DNA from: Brevibacillus reuszeri
Lineage (GTDB): Bacteria; Bacillota; Bacilli; Brevibacillales; Brevibacillaceae
Length of the DNA: 64,000 nucleotides
Assembly: GCF_001187725.1 (NCBI RefSeq)
Contig: NZ_LGIQ01000017.1
Span: 248,001-312,000 of the forward strand
Direction: 5' to 3'
Within the stretch, counting starts at the first letter, position 1. Every line of letters begins with the position of its first letter. The notes beneath the pieces were generated by a model. The model saw nothing but the letters and a program-made list of their open reading frames with translations. It was not told the DNA's origin and searched no databases. Made by a program: the position numbers and the translations under genes. This document shows, piece after piece, positions 8,839 through 18,393 of the stretch.

Positions 8839-10185
8839 TTAGACAGTACGCTCTCTTTTCCCTCTCGTGACAAACAAAATGCCTTCGATCAATGCGATGA
8901 CGAGCAACGAGATGCCGAATAAAGGCATGATCACACCTAAAATCACCATCAGGCTGATGAAGCCAATAGAGAGCCTGTTCGAAACCTTTGGCGGTGCAAA
9001 GGACTTCTGCTCGGCCTTGCGAAATAGCCACGTTTTGATGCCCCAGAAAATCACGAGCAAGAAGCAAAGACAAACAACCGTGTTCAACAGCTTGTTGGCC
9101 CAGCCAAATAAGTGCCCCTCATGCAGCGGGATTCCCCAGGTAAACCATTTGGCCAAAATACCGTAATCTTCGTAGCCAGTCTGCGCAATCAATCTTCCAC
9201 TATACTGATCGAAATAGGCGGTCATTTCCTCATACGGACTGACATCCAGACCGGTAACCCCCGTATTGCTGCTTTTGGAGACCGTATAAACGCCATCGTC
9301 GCTGCTTGGATATACGATGGAATACGGCTTCGTAATACGAGCTTCCTCCACTTTTTGCATCAGCTGCTCAATCGGCAGCCGATTGCTTGTATTTGACAGG
9401 TCCGGAGCAGCAGTCATTGCGCCATGATGAGCATGTGCATCGGTTGAGGTCGGCGCTTCATTTTTACGGGTCGCCCACGGAACCTCGCTCATGTCAGAAG
9501 TAAGCGGCTCTACCTGTGGCTGCCCAAGGGACGGATATTTTTGTGAAGCAGTATAGATGAAATCCCCCATAAAAGCGGACCAGGGCAAGCCGGTAAAAAT
9601 AATGACGATCATCGGAATGGTAATCATCGTACCAACAATCGCGTGCCATCTCTTGTTACTCTGTCGCGGTGACATCTTTTCTCTTTTCTTCCACACTCGT
9701 CCTTTAAAGGTCATATAAATGCCGGACAGCAGCAAAAATATTGCCCAACTGGCCGCCAGCTCGACCAGGTAGTTCACGACAGTGCCGCCTACAAAAAGCG
9801 AGCTGTGTGTATCGCGCATGACATTAGAAAACGTGTATCGCGCGTCCTGACTGCCGATCAGCTGGTTCCTCGGATCCAAAAATATGTACCTTTGATCACC
9901 CGTTGCATTTTTCATGGTCAGACGCGTATTGTATGGCTCGTCTAGCACGATGATCTTGGATACGGCAAAGCCTTCAAATTGATTACTCGCCTGTTTCATT
10001 CCCTCATCCAGCGTGAGCTTTTCTGACTTGTTGCTTTTTCCAAAAAACAAATCCGCGTACGCCCTGTTTTCAACATCGGTGTAATACAAATAACCAATGC
10101 CGCTTAAAGTCAGCGTGATCAGCAGAGGTGTGATAAAGATCGCCGCATAAAAATGCCACCGCCAAAAACGATTATAATTGCCCAT
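8839..10185 (-). CDS. PepSY-domain membrane protein
   Basis: A 448-residue protein of the PepSY-associated transmembrane (DUF4405/PiuB-like) family. It opens with RFWRWHFYAAIFITPLLIT, the typical W-R-W-H-F first span with likely haem-ligand histidines, and has four main membrane helices with extracytoplasmic PepSY regions (residues about 60-120 and 255-335). A His-rich spot HAHHGA lies near residue 245. Relatives are iron- or copper-regulated and proposed to act in ferric-siderophore reduction; no Fur box was recognised upstream. Confidence 0.85.
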   Translation of the reverse strand: MGNYNRFWRWHFYAAIFITPLLITLTLSGIGYLYYTDVENRAYADLFFGKSNKSEKLTLDEGMKQASNQFEGFAVSKIIVLDEPYNTRLTMKNATGDQRYIFLDPRNQLIGSQDARYTFSNVMRDTHSSLFVGGTVVNYLVELAASWAIFLLLSGIYMTFKGRVWKKREKMSPRQSNKRWHAIVGTMITIPMIVIIFTGLPWSAFMGDFIYTASQKYPSLGQPQVEPLTSDMSEVPWATRKNEAPTSTDAHAHHGAMTAAPDLSNTSNRLPIEQLMQKVEEARITKPYSIVYPSSDDGVYTVSKSSNTGVTGLDVSPYEEMTAYFDQYSGRLIAQTGYEDYGILAKWFTWGIPLHEGHLFGWANKLLNTVVCLCFLLVIFWGIKTWLFRKAEQKSFAPPKVSNRLSIGFISLMVILGVIMPLFGISLLVIALIEGILFVTRGKRERTV

Positions 10186-10372
10186 GCCCTCTTCTCCCCT
10201 ATGTCGATTTCGTCGAAGACTTGCGGTTCATACACGTTGCCGCTATGATTCGCACAGACTTCATCCATGAAGAGTATAAAATTTTTACAGGCAACAGCTG
10301 AATGACTCGACATGGCTATTTTGAAGGGGAATTGTGGCAGTGTCGTGAAAAGAGTGTGAAATTGGTGTGCCA

Positions 10373-10412
10373 AAAAGCCCAGGAGCACTTTTCAGGCGCT
10401 TCCTGGGCTTTC
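10373..10412 (-). terminator. intrinsic terminator of the dynamin operon
   Basis: Minus strand: AAAGCCCAGGAAGC pairs with GCTCCTGGGCTTTTT, ending in a T-run, about 45 bases after the stop of the second GTPase. Confidence 0.85.
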
Positions 10413-10455
10413 TCGTGTCTTTTATTCGGTTTTCGCGCCAAAGCTCACAGAAGCC

Positions 10456-12423
10456 CTACGCAAGCTCTGCAGCTACCCGATTCATCTTGGCTTCCAGCTC
10501 ACCCAGATCGACATTCATATCCAAAGCAGCAAAAACACCTGTGAAATACGCATCGATTTGCTCGATGACGCGCGCTCGCTCGCTTGCCACGATCTCGGTA
10601 AAGAGCGCTTGGAACTGCTCATCGAGCTGCTCGCTACCAGTTGCAACATAGGCAGCCACCGGATCTTGCAGTCGTTTCTCCAGGTCTTCGCGCATTTTCG
10701 TTTTGCCATCCTGCTCAAAAAAGTCCTTCGCATTTTTAAACAAGGAGAGAGCCGGCTGAAAAGCTGCCGGTCCGACCGGCAAATCCTCGGCAAAGGTGAG
10801 CGTCTCTACTTGACGTGATTGATATGGTGCAAGTGTCAGACTGCTCGCATGGGCCTGCACATCCTTTTGCCATGCCTGTACCAGGGAAACACCCTGCTTG
10901 TTAATGAACTTTTCCAGGCGCAGCGTAGTAGCGCGCAGCTCCTGTGCCAAATCGTAGCTGATGGAGCGCAAAAGGTCAGTCAGGCAGCCTTGCAGCGCTT
11001 GCTTCAAGTTACGGCCATCGTCCTTGAGCACAGCCGGATTGAAGGCAAAATTGTAAAGCTCGGCGAAACGGAAAAAGAGACGCTGTTTCACGTAATAAAC
11101 TAATTCCTCACGCTCTTTTGCCAAATCCCGTTCCTGTGAGGTCGTCACCAACGCTTCAACCGCTGAGCGGGCAGCGGCTTGTGACGCAGTAGCTGCCTCA
11201 CGACGCGCCAGTCGCTCGCTTTCGCCAGATTGGGCCATTCGCATGAATTCACCCAAGGTATCGTAGGCGCGGCGGATTTCACTCACTGCTGCGTTTACAG
11301 CAATTTGCGTCAACTCCTCAATCGTAAAGCGCAGGAAGTCTACTTCAAATGAAGCCATGCCTGACAGCTTGAACGCCTCGTCAGCAGCCATCAATGGCTC
11401 GCCTTCTGCTGTTTGTGTCCGTTGACGGTACACCTTTTCAGCAGAGGCAGCCAGCTTGCATTTTTCGTGCATGCGCGCAAGCAGTGCCGTCTGACTGGAA
11501 ACTGGATAAATCCGCGGCAAACGAATACCACAGGTCAGCAGGTTTTTCTCTACGTGGGTAATAACTCCTTGCAGCTCTTCCTCAGACGCAGCAAGGTCAG
11601 CCGCGTTGACGATGAAAAACATTTTGTCCATCTCGAATGTATCTTTTACGCGACCCATTTGCAGCAGGAACTCGCGGTCCGCTTGGGCAAACGCATGATT
11701 GTAATAGGTTACGAACAACACTGCGTCCGCATTTTTCATATATTCAAAGGCAACACCTGTGTGACGTGCATTGATCGAGTCAGCACCTGGCGTATCTACC
11801 AGCACAATCCCTTGATCGGTCAACGGGCAGGAGTAGAACAGCTCGATGTACTCGGCAAAGCATGCCTTCTCTTCCTTGGCTACGAAGCCTTTAAAAGCCT
11901 GCATGTCTACAAGCAGCTCCCCGCCCAGATGCGCAGTCATGTCTCCCAAGCCCTTGGTGACAGCTTTCAAGAAGGTGTAGTGCGGCTTCGCTGTTGGGGG
12001 TATCTGCGTCACATCAATCTTGCTCAGCTCAGCCAGTGCTCCCTCCAGCCCGCTTGCGGACAGACCAAACACGGCAAGGGAACGAAGAACGTCCTGCTCG
12101 ATTGCCTCTCTGCTCTTCAGCACGACACGCACTGTTCCGTGTGGATGCGCCTCGTCTGGAGGCATGATTTTGTTGATCGCTGCTGTTGTCGGGTTTGGTG
12201 ACACAGGCAGCACGAGATCGCCCATCAAGGCGTTGGCAAAGGAGGATTTTCCGGCACTGAACGCACCGAACAAAGCTACGGTAAAACGGTTGGCTGTAAG
12301 CCGCTCTGCGCGATCCAGCATAGCCTCTGCCTGTGCTTGCATACCTGGTACGGTATTAATTTCTTCACTTGTACGGCGCAAGCGCTCTGCTGCGGCCACT
12401 AGTTTGTCTCGTAGTTGATTCAT
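10456..12423 (-). CDS. dynamin-family GTPase, second half of a DynA-like pair
   Basis: 655 residues. The GTPase domain has G1 GAFSAGKSS near residue 52, a conserved Thr in PNPTTAAI (G2), G3 DTPGADS near residue 212 and G4 NAAD near 268. A long helical stalk follows, with a hydrophobic segment that could act as membrane paddle. In Bacillus subtilis DynA is one protein of about 1200 residues with two dynamin units; here the two units are separate genes overlapping by ATGA. GGAGACAAGGAATC precedes this ATG, so independent initiation is real. Role inferred: membrane fusion or repair under stress. Confidence 0.85.
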   Translation of the reverse strand: MNQLRDKLVAAAERLRRTSEEINTVPGMQAQAEAMLDRAERLTANRFTVALFGAFSAGKSSFANALMGDLVLPVSPNPTTAAINKIMPPDEAHPHGTVRVVLKSREAIEQDVLRSLAVFGLSASGLEGALAELSKIDVTQIPPTAKPHYTFLKAVTKGLGDMTAHLGGELLVDMQAFKGFVAKEEKACFAEYIELFYSCPLTDQGIVLVDTPGADSINARHTGVAFEYMKNADAVLFVTYYNHAFAQADREFLLQMGRVKDTFEMDKMFFIVNAADLAASEEELQGVITHVEKNLLTCGIRLPRIYPVSSQTALLARMHEKCKLAASAEKVYRQRTQTAEGEPLMAADEAFKLSGMASFEVDFLRFTIEELTQIAVNAAVSEIRRAYDTLGEFMRMAQSGESERLARREAATASQAAARSAVEALVTTSQERDLAKEREELVYYVKQRLFFRFAELYNFAFNPAVLKDDGRNLKQALQGCLTDLLRSISYDLAQELRATTLRLEKFINKQGVSLVQAWQKDVQAHASSLTLAPYQSRQVETLTFAEDLPVGPAAFQPALSLFKNAKDFFEQDGKTKMREDLEKRLQDPVAAYVATGSEQLDEQFQALFTEIVASERARVIEQIDAYFTGVFAALDMNVDLGELEAKMNRVAAELA

Positions 12424-14069
12424 GATTCCTTGTCTCCTTCACGCATGATCGCCTGCAAGCGTTGTTTGGCTGCCTCTTCACCCGCGGCGAGTTCAGACAG
12501 CTTTTTGTGTACATCTGCCAGCTCACGCAATGCCGCAAGTCGCTCATGCTGCGCTGCACCTTCGGCCCCCACCTGCTGCTCCAGAAGCGCTGTTACCTGC
12601 TCGATGAAGCCAAGACCAACACGTCTGTACTCCAGCTTGATCCCGGCAGAAATATCGTTACAGTAGTTCATGACATATTCGCGCGATTGTGCCCCATCCT
12701 TGATGTGCTTGGCGAGAAACTCAGGGGTAATCTCGATTTTGGTCGCATGGACACGAGCATGGTACTCTTCATCACGGATGTCGTAAACTTGCAGCTGTTT
12801 TCCCATCAATTCTCTGAAATGGAAGTCGAGATTACCCGCCACCTTCTCCCGGAATTCGGTCAGCAGCACTTCCTCGCGCCGTGCTTTTTCCTCTTCCGTC
12901 TTTTTACCCGCGAATAAGAAGCCCAGCTTGAATCCAGGCTTGCGACTCTCCAGATAGCTCTCTGCCGCTTCGTTGGTGCTGTAATAGGTGAGGCGAGCAT
13001 TGTCGAGCAGTACACCGAGGTCCTTCTCCATCTGCTTACGTGCTTCGATGGTACGGCTCTCCAGCGTTTTTGCCTGTGCTTCAGCATCCTGCAAGTTAGT
13101 AGCCACAGCCTGAGCATCAGAGCTGTCGAGTCCATCGACTTCGATGCTTCCCAGCTTGTTCTCCAGCTCCTGACGTTTGCCAGCCTGACTCGCTTTTACT
13201 TCCTGAATGTGCTCCTCAATCAAATGATCTGCCGCACTACGTACACTTTTTGCGACCAGCTCTTCGCGATCCGTGATCAACTGACCAAGCATGCTTCTGA
13301 GTTCCTCGTACTGATTTTCCAGATGATCAGGTTCAGCAAGTGAAGTATAGTAGATGCCATCCGGCTTGATATTCCAGGTTGCGAATGCCTCTTCCACGCT
13401 TTCCTTATAGCTCTCGAAGTCCAGCTCGAAGTCGAGATGCTTGTCGATCATGTTGACGACCAAATAAACCGGTTTGCCCCGGTCCTTCAACGTTTTTGTG
13501 AAATTGAAGTTTTCCTCTGCCTGTACGTGGTTGTAATCCATCATATAAATGACGACATCGGCCAAATGAAGCGCAGATTCTGTCGCGATTTTGTGAGCGG
13601 CATCGGTAGAGTCGATCCCTGGTGTATCCAGCAAGCTCGAGTACTCGTCGAGGAAGGTACCCGGATACGAAACCTCCACGGATTCTACCGTATCGCCATC
13701 AACGGCAAACTGCTTCAGCTTTTCCATCTCCGTGTCTGGATCAAACGTAATCACACCACTTGCATTTGTATACACGCGAGCTGCCTTTTCTCCACCACGA
13801 ATTTTGACGACATTGGCGCTCGTTGGAATAGGATTGGACGGCAGCAGATTTACTCCGAGAAGTGTATTGATCATTGTCGATTTCCCTGCGGAAAAGTGTC
13901 CGCAAAAAGCAATGTTCAGCTCTGCCTTCTTCGTCTTTTCAGCCAGCTGCAACAGCTTGGCAGGTGTTTTGCTGTCGCCCTGTTCCTTCATTTGTTCAGC
14001 TAATTGTTCCCATGTATGTGCAAGCCGGGAAAAATCCGTTTCCCGTATCAATACTTGACTATTGAGCAC
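12420..14069 (-). CDS. dynamin-family GTPase, first half of a DynA-like pair
   Basis: 549 residues. G1 is GHFSAGKST near residue 56, G2 PIPTSANV, G3 LDTPGIDST near residue 147 and G4 NMID near 206. The remainder is helical (neck and trunk) with FKLGFLFAGKK as a possible membrane-contact loop. The best start is the GTG at 14069 with GGAGAGGGTGGG upstream. Together with the following gene it equals the two dynamin halves of DynA (YpbR). The pair is probably a heteromeric version of that membrane-remodelling GTPase. Confidence 0.85.
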   Translation of the reverse strand: MLNSQVLIRETDFSRLAHTWEQLAEQMKEQGDSKTPAKLLQLAEKTKKAELNIAFCGHFSAGKSTMINTLLGVNLLPSNPIPTSANVVKIRGGEKAARVYTNASGVITFDPDTEMEKLKQFAVDGDTVESVEVSYPGTFLDEYSSLLDTPGIDSTDAAHKIATESALHLADVVIYMMDYNHVQAEENFNFTKTLKDRGKPVYLVVNMIDKHLDFELDFESYKESVEEAFATWNIKPDGIYYTSLAEPDHLENQYEELRSMLGQLITDREELVAKSVRSAADHLIEEHIQEVKASQAGKRQELENKLGSIEVDGLDSSDAQAVATNLQDAEAQAKTLESRTIEARKQMEKDLGVLLDNARLTYYSTNEAAESYLESRKPGFKLGFLFAGKKTEEEKARREEVLLTEFREKVAGNLDFHFRELMGKQLQVYDIRDEEYHARVHATKIEITPEFLAKHIKDGAQSREYVMNYCNDISAGIKLEYRRVGLGFIEQVTALLEQQVGAEGAAQHERLAALRELADVHKKLSELAAGEEAAKQRLQAIMREGDKES

Positions 14070-14168
14070 TACTATCCCACCCTCTCCATCAATCCTGCTC
14101 TCTCTACTACTCTCTATTCTACCATGCCGAATGTATCATACCTTTGTGGGGTTGATCAATTCTTTGTG

Positions 14169-14193
14169 TGAAAGTTTATTCATGGAACTTTCA
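14169..14193. promoter_or_regulatory. inverted repeat upstream of the ger operon
   Basis: TGAAAGTT and AACTTTCA, 9 bases apart, about 75 bases before the first ger start codon. Could be an operator. GCATAAT overlaps its right edge and resembles a forespore sigma -10, which would suit ger genes, but I found no convincing -35. Confidence 0.3.
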
Positions 14194-14267
14194 TCCGCAT
14201 AATTTTCCTGTGATCTGGAAAAAATCGCACTAACATGATATTCGCATCTTGATCGGGAGGGACTTAC

Positions 14268-15845
14268 ATGCTGCGAAGATTTTGGTCTGCGCGCCACAAA
14301 AAGAAATCCTCCTCCCCCTTCATGCAAAAAGCGTTGCAAACCCAAGGGCCTCCCGTATTGTTGTCCAGCAGCTTGCAGGAAAACATGGAGACGATCAAAA
14401 CCGAGCTCGGAAACCCGCACGATCTGCTCATTCGCACCTTGTTGATCGGCAACAGTCATCATACGTGTGCGATTGTGGCCATTGACGGGCTTATAAACAG
14501 TGACATGCTGCACAGTCAGGTGCTTAGCCATATCCAGCTCACGATCTCCATAGCCGGAAAAATCGTTCCAAGTGAACCGGAAACCATTCTGAATCTGCTA
14601 AATGAAGAAGTGCTTTCCGTCAGTGAGATCAAAAAGTCCTCCTCCTTTACGGATGTCATTGATTGCGTCCTTGCTGGAGATATTGCCCTTTTCGTGGACG
14701 GTACGAGCCAGGTCATCGTCATTGACAGCAAAGGCTGGAAGACGAGGGCGACTGAAGAGCCTGTATCCGAAGGGGTCGTAAGGGGTCCGCGCGATGGCTT
14801 TACGGAGAGCATCCGTGACAACACCGTGCGCATTCGTAGGCGGGTAAAAGATAAACATTTGCGGTTTGACGGCTCTTTCGTAGGTTCTCGCAGCAAAACC
14901 GAGCTGATTATCGCGTATATAGACAGCATTGTCGATCCCGAAATGCTGAGTGAGGTCAAACGTAGAATCGCCACCATCGACATAGATGAGGTAGAGGAAT
15001 CCGGCTTTATCGAGCAATGGATTGAGGATGATTTTTTGTCTCCCTTTCCACAGATCCACAATACCGAACGACCAGACAAGGTGGCAGCTGCCCTGTTCCA
15101 AGGCCGTGTTGCCATTTTGCTCGACGGTACACCCATGGTCTTGGTCTTACCGATCACAATCGGTTTTCTCCTGCACTCGCCAGAGGATTATTACGAGCGC
15201 TGGATAGCCGGTACACTTGCACGGCTATTGCGTTATCTCGCTTCGTTTCTTGCTGTCTTTTCACCCGCTTTTTATATCGCTCTGGTAACCTTTCACCCTG
15301 GACTCATTCCATCTGATCTCGCTTTTTCGATCGCGGCAACACGAGATGGCGTTCCATTCCCTGCTTTTGTGGAATCGCTCTTGATGGTGACGACGATGGA
15401 GCTTTTGCAGGAAGCAGGTTTGCGACTTCCCAAGCCGATTGGTCAAACTGTCGGGATTGTGGGCGGACTGGTGATTGGGGATGCTGCCGTATCCGCCGGG
15501 ATTGTCAGTCCAGTCATGGTTATTGTTGTTGCTCTCACGGCGATTGCTTCCTTTGCCATCCCTTCGTACCATTTAGCGATTGCTTTTCGAATGATTCGTT
15601 TCCTCGCCATGCTTGCTGCTGCCATTTTTGGCATCTACGGTGTCGTACTGAGCTTTATCATGATTATGATTCATTTAACCAATTTGACGAGCATCGGTTA
15701 TCCGTACTTGGCTCCGTTTACACCGCAAATGCCTCAAGACTGGAAGGATTTGATCCTGCGAGCACCCGTTACCTTTTTGCGAAAGCGGCCGGGATCACTT
15801 CACCCAAAAGATGAAACACGCACAGGAACAGGGGACCCTACATGA
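14268..15845 (+). CDS. spore germinant receptor subunit A
   Basis: 525 residues of the GerA/GerBA/GerKA family. The cytosolic N-terminal half (to about residue 290) includes GLINSDMLHSQVL and DGTSQVIVID. A membrane half follows from about residue 295, with conserved PGLIPSDLAFSIAATRDGVPFPAFVE. Subunit A partners with B and C in the spore inner membrane to sense nutrients. First gene of a gerABC-type operon; ATGA overlap with the next gene. Probably forespore-expressed. The germinant is unknown. Confidence 0.95.
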   Translation: MLRRFWSARHKKKSSSPFMQKALQTQGPPVLLSSSLQENMETIKTELGNPHDLLIRTLLIGNSHHTCAIVAIDGLINSDMLHSQVLSHIQLTISIAGKIVPSEPETILNLLNEEVLSVSEIKKSSSFTDVIDCVLAGDIALFVDGTSQVIVIDSKGWKTRATEEPVSEGVVRGPRDGFTESIRDNTVRIRRRVKDKHLRFDGSFVGSRSKTELIIAYIDSIVDPEMLSEVKRRIATIDIDEVEESGFIEQWIEDDFLSPFPQIHNTERPDKVAAALFQGRVAILLDGTPMVLVLPITIGFLLHSPEDYYERWIAGTLARLLRYLASFLAVFSPAFYIALVTFHPGLIPSDLAFSIAATRDGVPFPAFVESLLMVTTMELLQEAGLRLPKPIGQTVGIVGGLVIGDAAVSAGIVSPVMVIVVALTAIASFAIPSYHLAIAFRMIRFLAMLAAAIFGIYGVVLSFIMIMIHLTNLTSIGYPYLAPFTPQMPQDWKDLILRAPVTFLRKRPGSLHPKDETRTGTGDPT

Positions 15846-16948
15846 GTGCTCAAACGTTTGCAGAGAAATTAATCAGCAAAAATCATATGGGCATCAACAT
15901 CGCCTCCGTAACCATCGGGGTCGGAATTCTCACATTTCCCCGTACGCTGGCGAAAGCAACCGGAGCATTTGATGGCTGGATATCCGTCATCCTAAGTGGT
16001 TTGATCGCGTGGCTGATTGGCTGGATGCTGGCCAAGCTCGCTGCGCGGTTTCCGCGACAAACGTTTTTTGAGTATACCTCCATCATCGCTTCCAAGCCTG
16101 TCGGATATGTGCTGACCATCCTTGTCTGCGTGTACACCATGTTGTTTGTTTCCTTTGAAATCCGGGCGATTGGCAATATCTCGAAGCAGTATTTGTTTTA
16201 CGAAACGCCTGTTGAGATGATCACGCTGAGCTTTTTGTTGATTGTCCAATATGCCGTCGCCGGGTCACGTATTGCAATGCTGCGTTTGAATCTGCTGTTT
16301 CTGCCGGTTGTCTTTGTCGTCATCGCCGTTGTGCTGCTATTTACGACACAGCTGGTGGAAATCGAGAATGTACGACCATTTTTCTCCTCAGACTGGCGTT
16401 CCCTGCTCAAAGGAACGGAAGGGGTTGGCCTATCCTATTCCGGGTTTGAAGTCATTTTGTTTTACACGATGCTGATGCGAAACCCTCAGGAGGGTCCTCG
16501 TGCGATCGCAATCGGTCTCGCCATCCCGGTTTTGCTCTATTTAACAATCTACATGTTTGTCATCGGGGTCTTTTCAGCAGAAGTCGCAAAAAATCTGACT
16601 TACCCTACTATTGAGCTCGCCAAAGAGGTGGAAATTCCAGGGGGCTTTTTTGAACGTGTCGAATCCATTTTCTTCACGATTTGGATCATGACCATCTTTA
16701 ATACATGCGCGATGTGGCTGGACATCACGATCATCAATTTGACTTCGATGTTTCAGCGTGTCACCAAGATTCTTTGGATTTTTATCCTCTCTCCGCTGAT
16801 TTATTTCATCGCCATGCTTCCGCAAAACCTGGTCGACTTTTTCACGTTTGCCGAAAAGCTGACCTACTATGGCTTTCTTATTGTCTACCTCGTTCCCATC
16901 GGTCTCTTGCTTTTGGCAAAGCTGCGAGGGGTGAAAGGTCATGAATAA
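15842..16948 (+). CDS. spore germinant receptor subunit B
   Basis: 368 residues with about ten membrane helices, GerAB/GerKB family, structurally related to APC amino acid transporters. This subunit holds the germinant pocket. The first helix has the unwound GVGILTFPRTLAK glycine segment typical of the fold. It overlaps the A subunit by 4 bases and the C subunit by 8, so all three are tightly coupled. Confidence 0.95.
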   Translation: MSAQTFAEKLISKNHMGINIASVTIGVGILTFPRTLAKATGAFDGWISVILSGLIAWLIGWMLAKLAARFPRQTFFEYTSIIASKPVGYVLTILVCVYTMLFVSFEIRAIGNISKQYLFYETPVEMITLSFLLIVQYAVAGSRIAMLRLNLLFLPVVFVVIAVVLLFTTQLVEIENVRPFFSSDWRSLLKGTEGVGLSYSGFEVILFYTMLMRNPQEGPRAIAIGLAIPVLLYLTIYMFVIGVFSAEVAKNLTYPTIELAKEVEIPGGFFERVESIFFTIWIMTIFNTCAMWLDITIINLTSMFQRVTKILWIFILSPLIYFIAMLPQNLVDFFTFAEKLTYYGFLIVYLVPIGLLLLAKLRGVKGHE

Positions 16949-18152
16949 GCGGCTTGTCTCACTGTGTCTGATTGTCATGCTTCCTATCTTGCTAAGCGGA
17001 TGCTGGGATCAGGTCCAGATCGAGGAGAGGGGGTTTGTCGTCGGTGTTGCGATTGATGCACCTCGCTCCAACCAAGCAGAAAAAAAGGCCAATCAGGAAG
17101 CACCTGACAAGCCTAAAGGGAAGCAGCGTTTTTTGCTGACCCATCAGCTGGTCATTCCCGGTGGTCTGATTTCAGGCTCCCAAGGAATCAGCGGCGGACA
17201 AAATACGACAGATGAAGCTTTTCTCAATCTCGTCTCTGAAGGAGATTCCCTGCTGGAAATTTCCCGAGAGCTTGCTACCCGTACGAGCCGGACTCCCTTT
17301 TATCAGCACCTGAAAATCATCGTCGTCTCTGAAGAAATCGCGCGTTCTGCTACTGCCTTCTCCAATACACTGGATATTCTTTTGCGTGATCCAGATTCGC
17401 GGCGCAGCAGTAAGATTTTCATCTCCAAGGGAGACGCGCGCAGGGTTATCGAGGTGCGGCCCAAAACCGAAAAAATACCTGCCCTCTACATCAATTCGAT
17501 CGGAGAGAACATTAATAAAAACGCACGGATGCTCCCCGAGGTCCGAATCGGTGATGTGCATCAGTATTTGTTAAATGAGTACAGCTTTGTCCTGCCGAGG
17601 ATTATTGCGGAGAAAGAAGAAGTAAAGGTTGCCGGCTCTGCCGTTTTTAGACGAAAAAATCAGATGGTCGGCTTTCTCGGAGAAGAAGAAACAGAGGGGC
17701 TCAATTTTTTGACCGGACATGTTCAGGGTGGATTATTGAAAGCCAAATATAAGGATGACTTGGTTGTGTTAAATATCCATGGAGCGAAAAAAAGTATAAG
17801 GGCGGATATTCGAGACAAGCAGCACATCAAATTCAATGTGGAAATTCAATGCGAGGGTGTCATTTTTGAATCGTATGCCAAAATTGATTTACTGAAAGCA
17901 AAAACGATGGAACAAATACAAAATGTTTTCGCCAAGGAGATCGAGCGTTTGTGCAATGACACGATCCACAAAGTACATCAGGATTTGAAAGCAGATGTGA
18001 TCGGCCTTGGCAGCTATCTCAAGCAGAACCACCACTCCCTCTGGCAGGAAATCAAGAAGGACTGGGAGATTGGACAAGAGCTATTTGAAAAAAGCGAAAT
18101 TCACGTATCCGCCAATGTCTTTATTCGCAATATCGGCGGGATTAACAAGTAG
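16941..18152 (+). CDS. spore germinant receptor subunit C, lipoprotein
   Basis: 403 residues, Ger(x)C family. The signal peptide ends in the lipobox LLSGC, followed by WDQVQIEERGFVVGVAIDAP, the family hallmark. Diacylglycerylated by Lgt and located on the outer face of the spore inner membrane. Two globular domains then a C-terminal helix-rich domain. Overlaps subunit B by 8 bases. Confidence 0.95.
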   Translation: MNKRLVSLCLIVMLPILLSGCWDQVQIEERGFVVGVAIDAPRSNQAEKKANQEAPDKPKGKQRFLLTHQLVIPGGLISGSQGISGGQNTTDEAFLNLVSEGDSLLEISRELATRTSRTPFYQHLKIIVVSEEIARSATAFSNTLDILLRDPDSRRSSKIFISKGDARRVIEVRPKTEKIPALYINSIGENINKNARMLPEVRIGDVHQYLLNEYSFVLPRIIAEKEEVKVAGSAVFRRKNQMVGFLGEEETEGLNFLTGHVQGGLLKAKYKDDLVVLNIHGAKKSIRADIRDKQHIKFNVEIQCEGVIFESYAKIDLLKAKTMEQIQNVFAKEIERLCNDTIHKVHQDLKADVIGLGSYLKQNHHSLWQEIKKDWEIGQELFEKSEIHVSANVFIRNIGGINK

Positions 18153-18175
18153 AAAACAGTCTGGGGATAAGCATA

Positions 18176-18325
18176 ATGAGCAAAATGATCGGATCTCTTC
18201 CTCCCTACCTGACTCTGTCAGGTGTCGTTCTCTCCTTTTTGATTCCTTTTGTTGCCTACAAGATTACGAGCACAATCAGGAAATATGGGAACCCGCCATG
18301 GAAAAAAGGGAATAACGGCGGGTAA
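18176..18325 (+). CDS. 49-residue membrane protein, possible receptor D subunit
   Basis: Reading from ATG 18176 gives 49 residues: a polar start, one hydrophobic helix at about 12-28 (LSGVVLSFLIPFVAYKI) and a basic Trp-containing tail ending KKGNNGG. It lies 23 bases after the C-subunit stop, on the same strand, before a terminator. Some ger operons end in a small two-helix D protein that modulates the receptor; this one has only one clear helix, so the equivalence is inference. Ribosome site weak (GGGGAT). Confidence 0.55.
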   Translation: MSKMIGSLPPYLTLSGVVLSFLIPFVAYKITSTIRKYGNPPWKKGNNGG

Positions 18326-18351
18326 AGCAGGTTTATCCCTCCCAAAAAGAA

Positions 18352-18390
18352 AGCAGGGCAGCCGAAGCTCCTTCGGACATGCCCTGTTCT
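18352..18390. terminator. bidirectional terminator
   Basis: CAGGGCA/TGCCCTG outer stem with a CCGAAG/CTTCGG inner stem. On the minus strand it continues into CTTTCTTTTT, serving the PfpI gene; on the plus strand it closes the ger operon. Confidence 0.85.
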
Positions 18391-18393
18391 CTC

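Noticed and set aside
9410-9450. His-rich segment in the PepSY protein as a separate metal site
   Set aside because: Only HAHHGA in a linker; too little to claim a metal site.
10119-10388. 89-codon minus-strand frame before the PepSY gene
   Set aside because: It overlaps the PepSY start by 67 bases and has no family resemblance.
11413-12201. 262-codon plus-strand frame
   Set aside because: Antisense shadow of the second dynamin GTPase, low-complexity composition.
12415-12425. Sequencing frameshift as explanation for the split dynamin
   Set aside because: The second gene has its own ribosome site and a clean ATGA overlap, so two genes are more likely.
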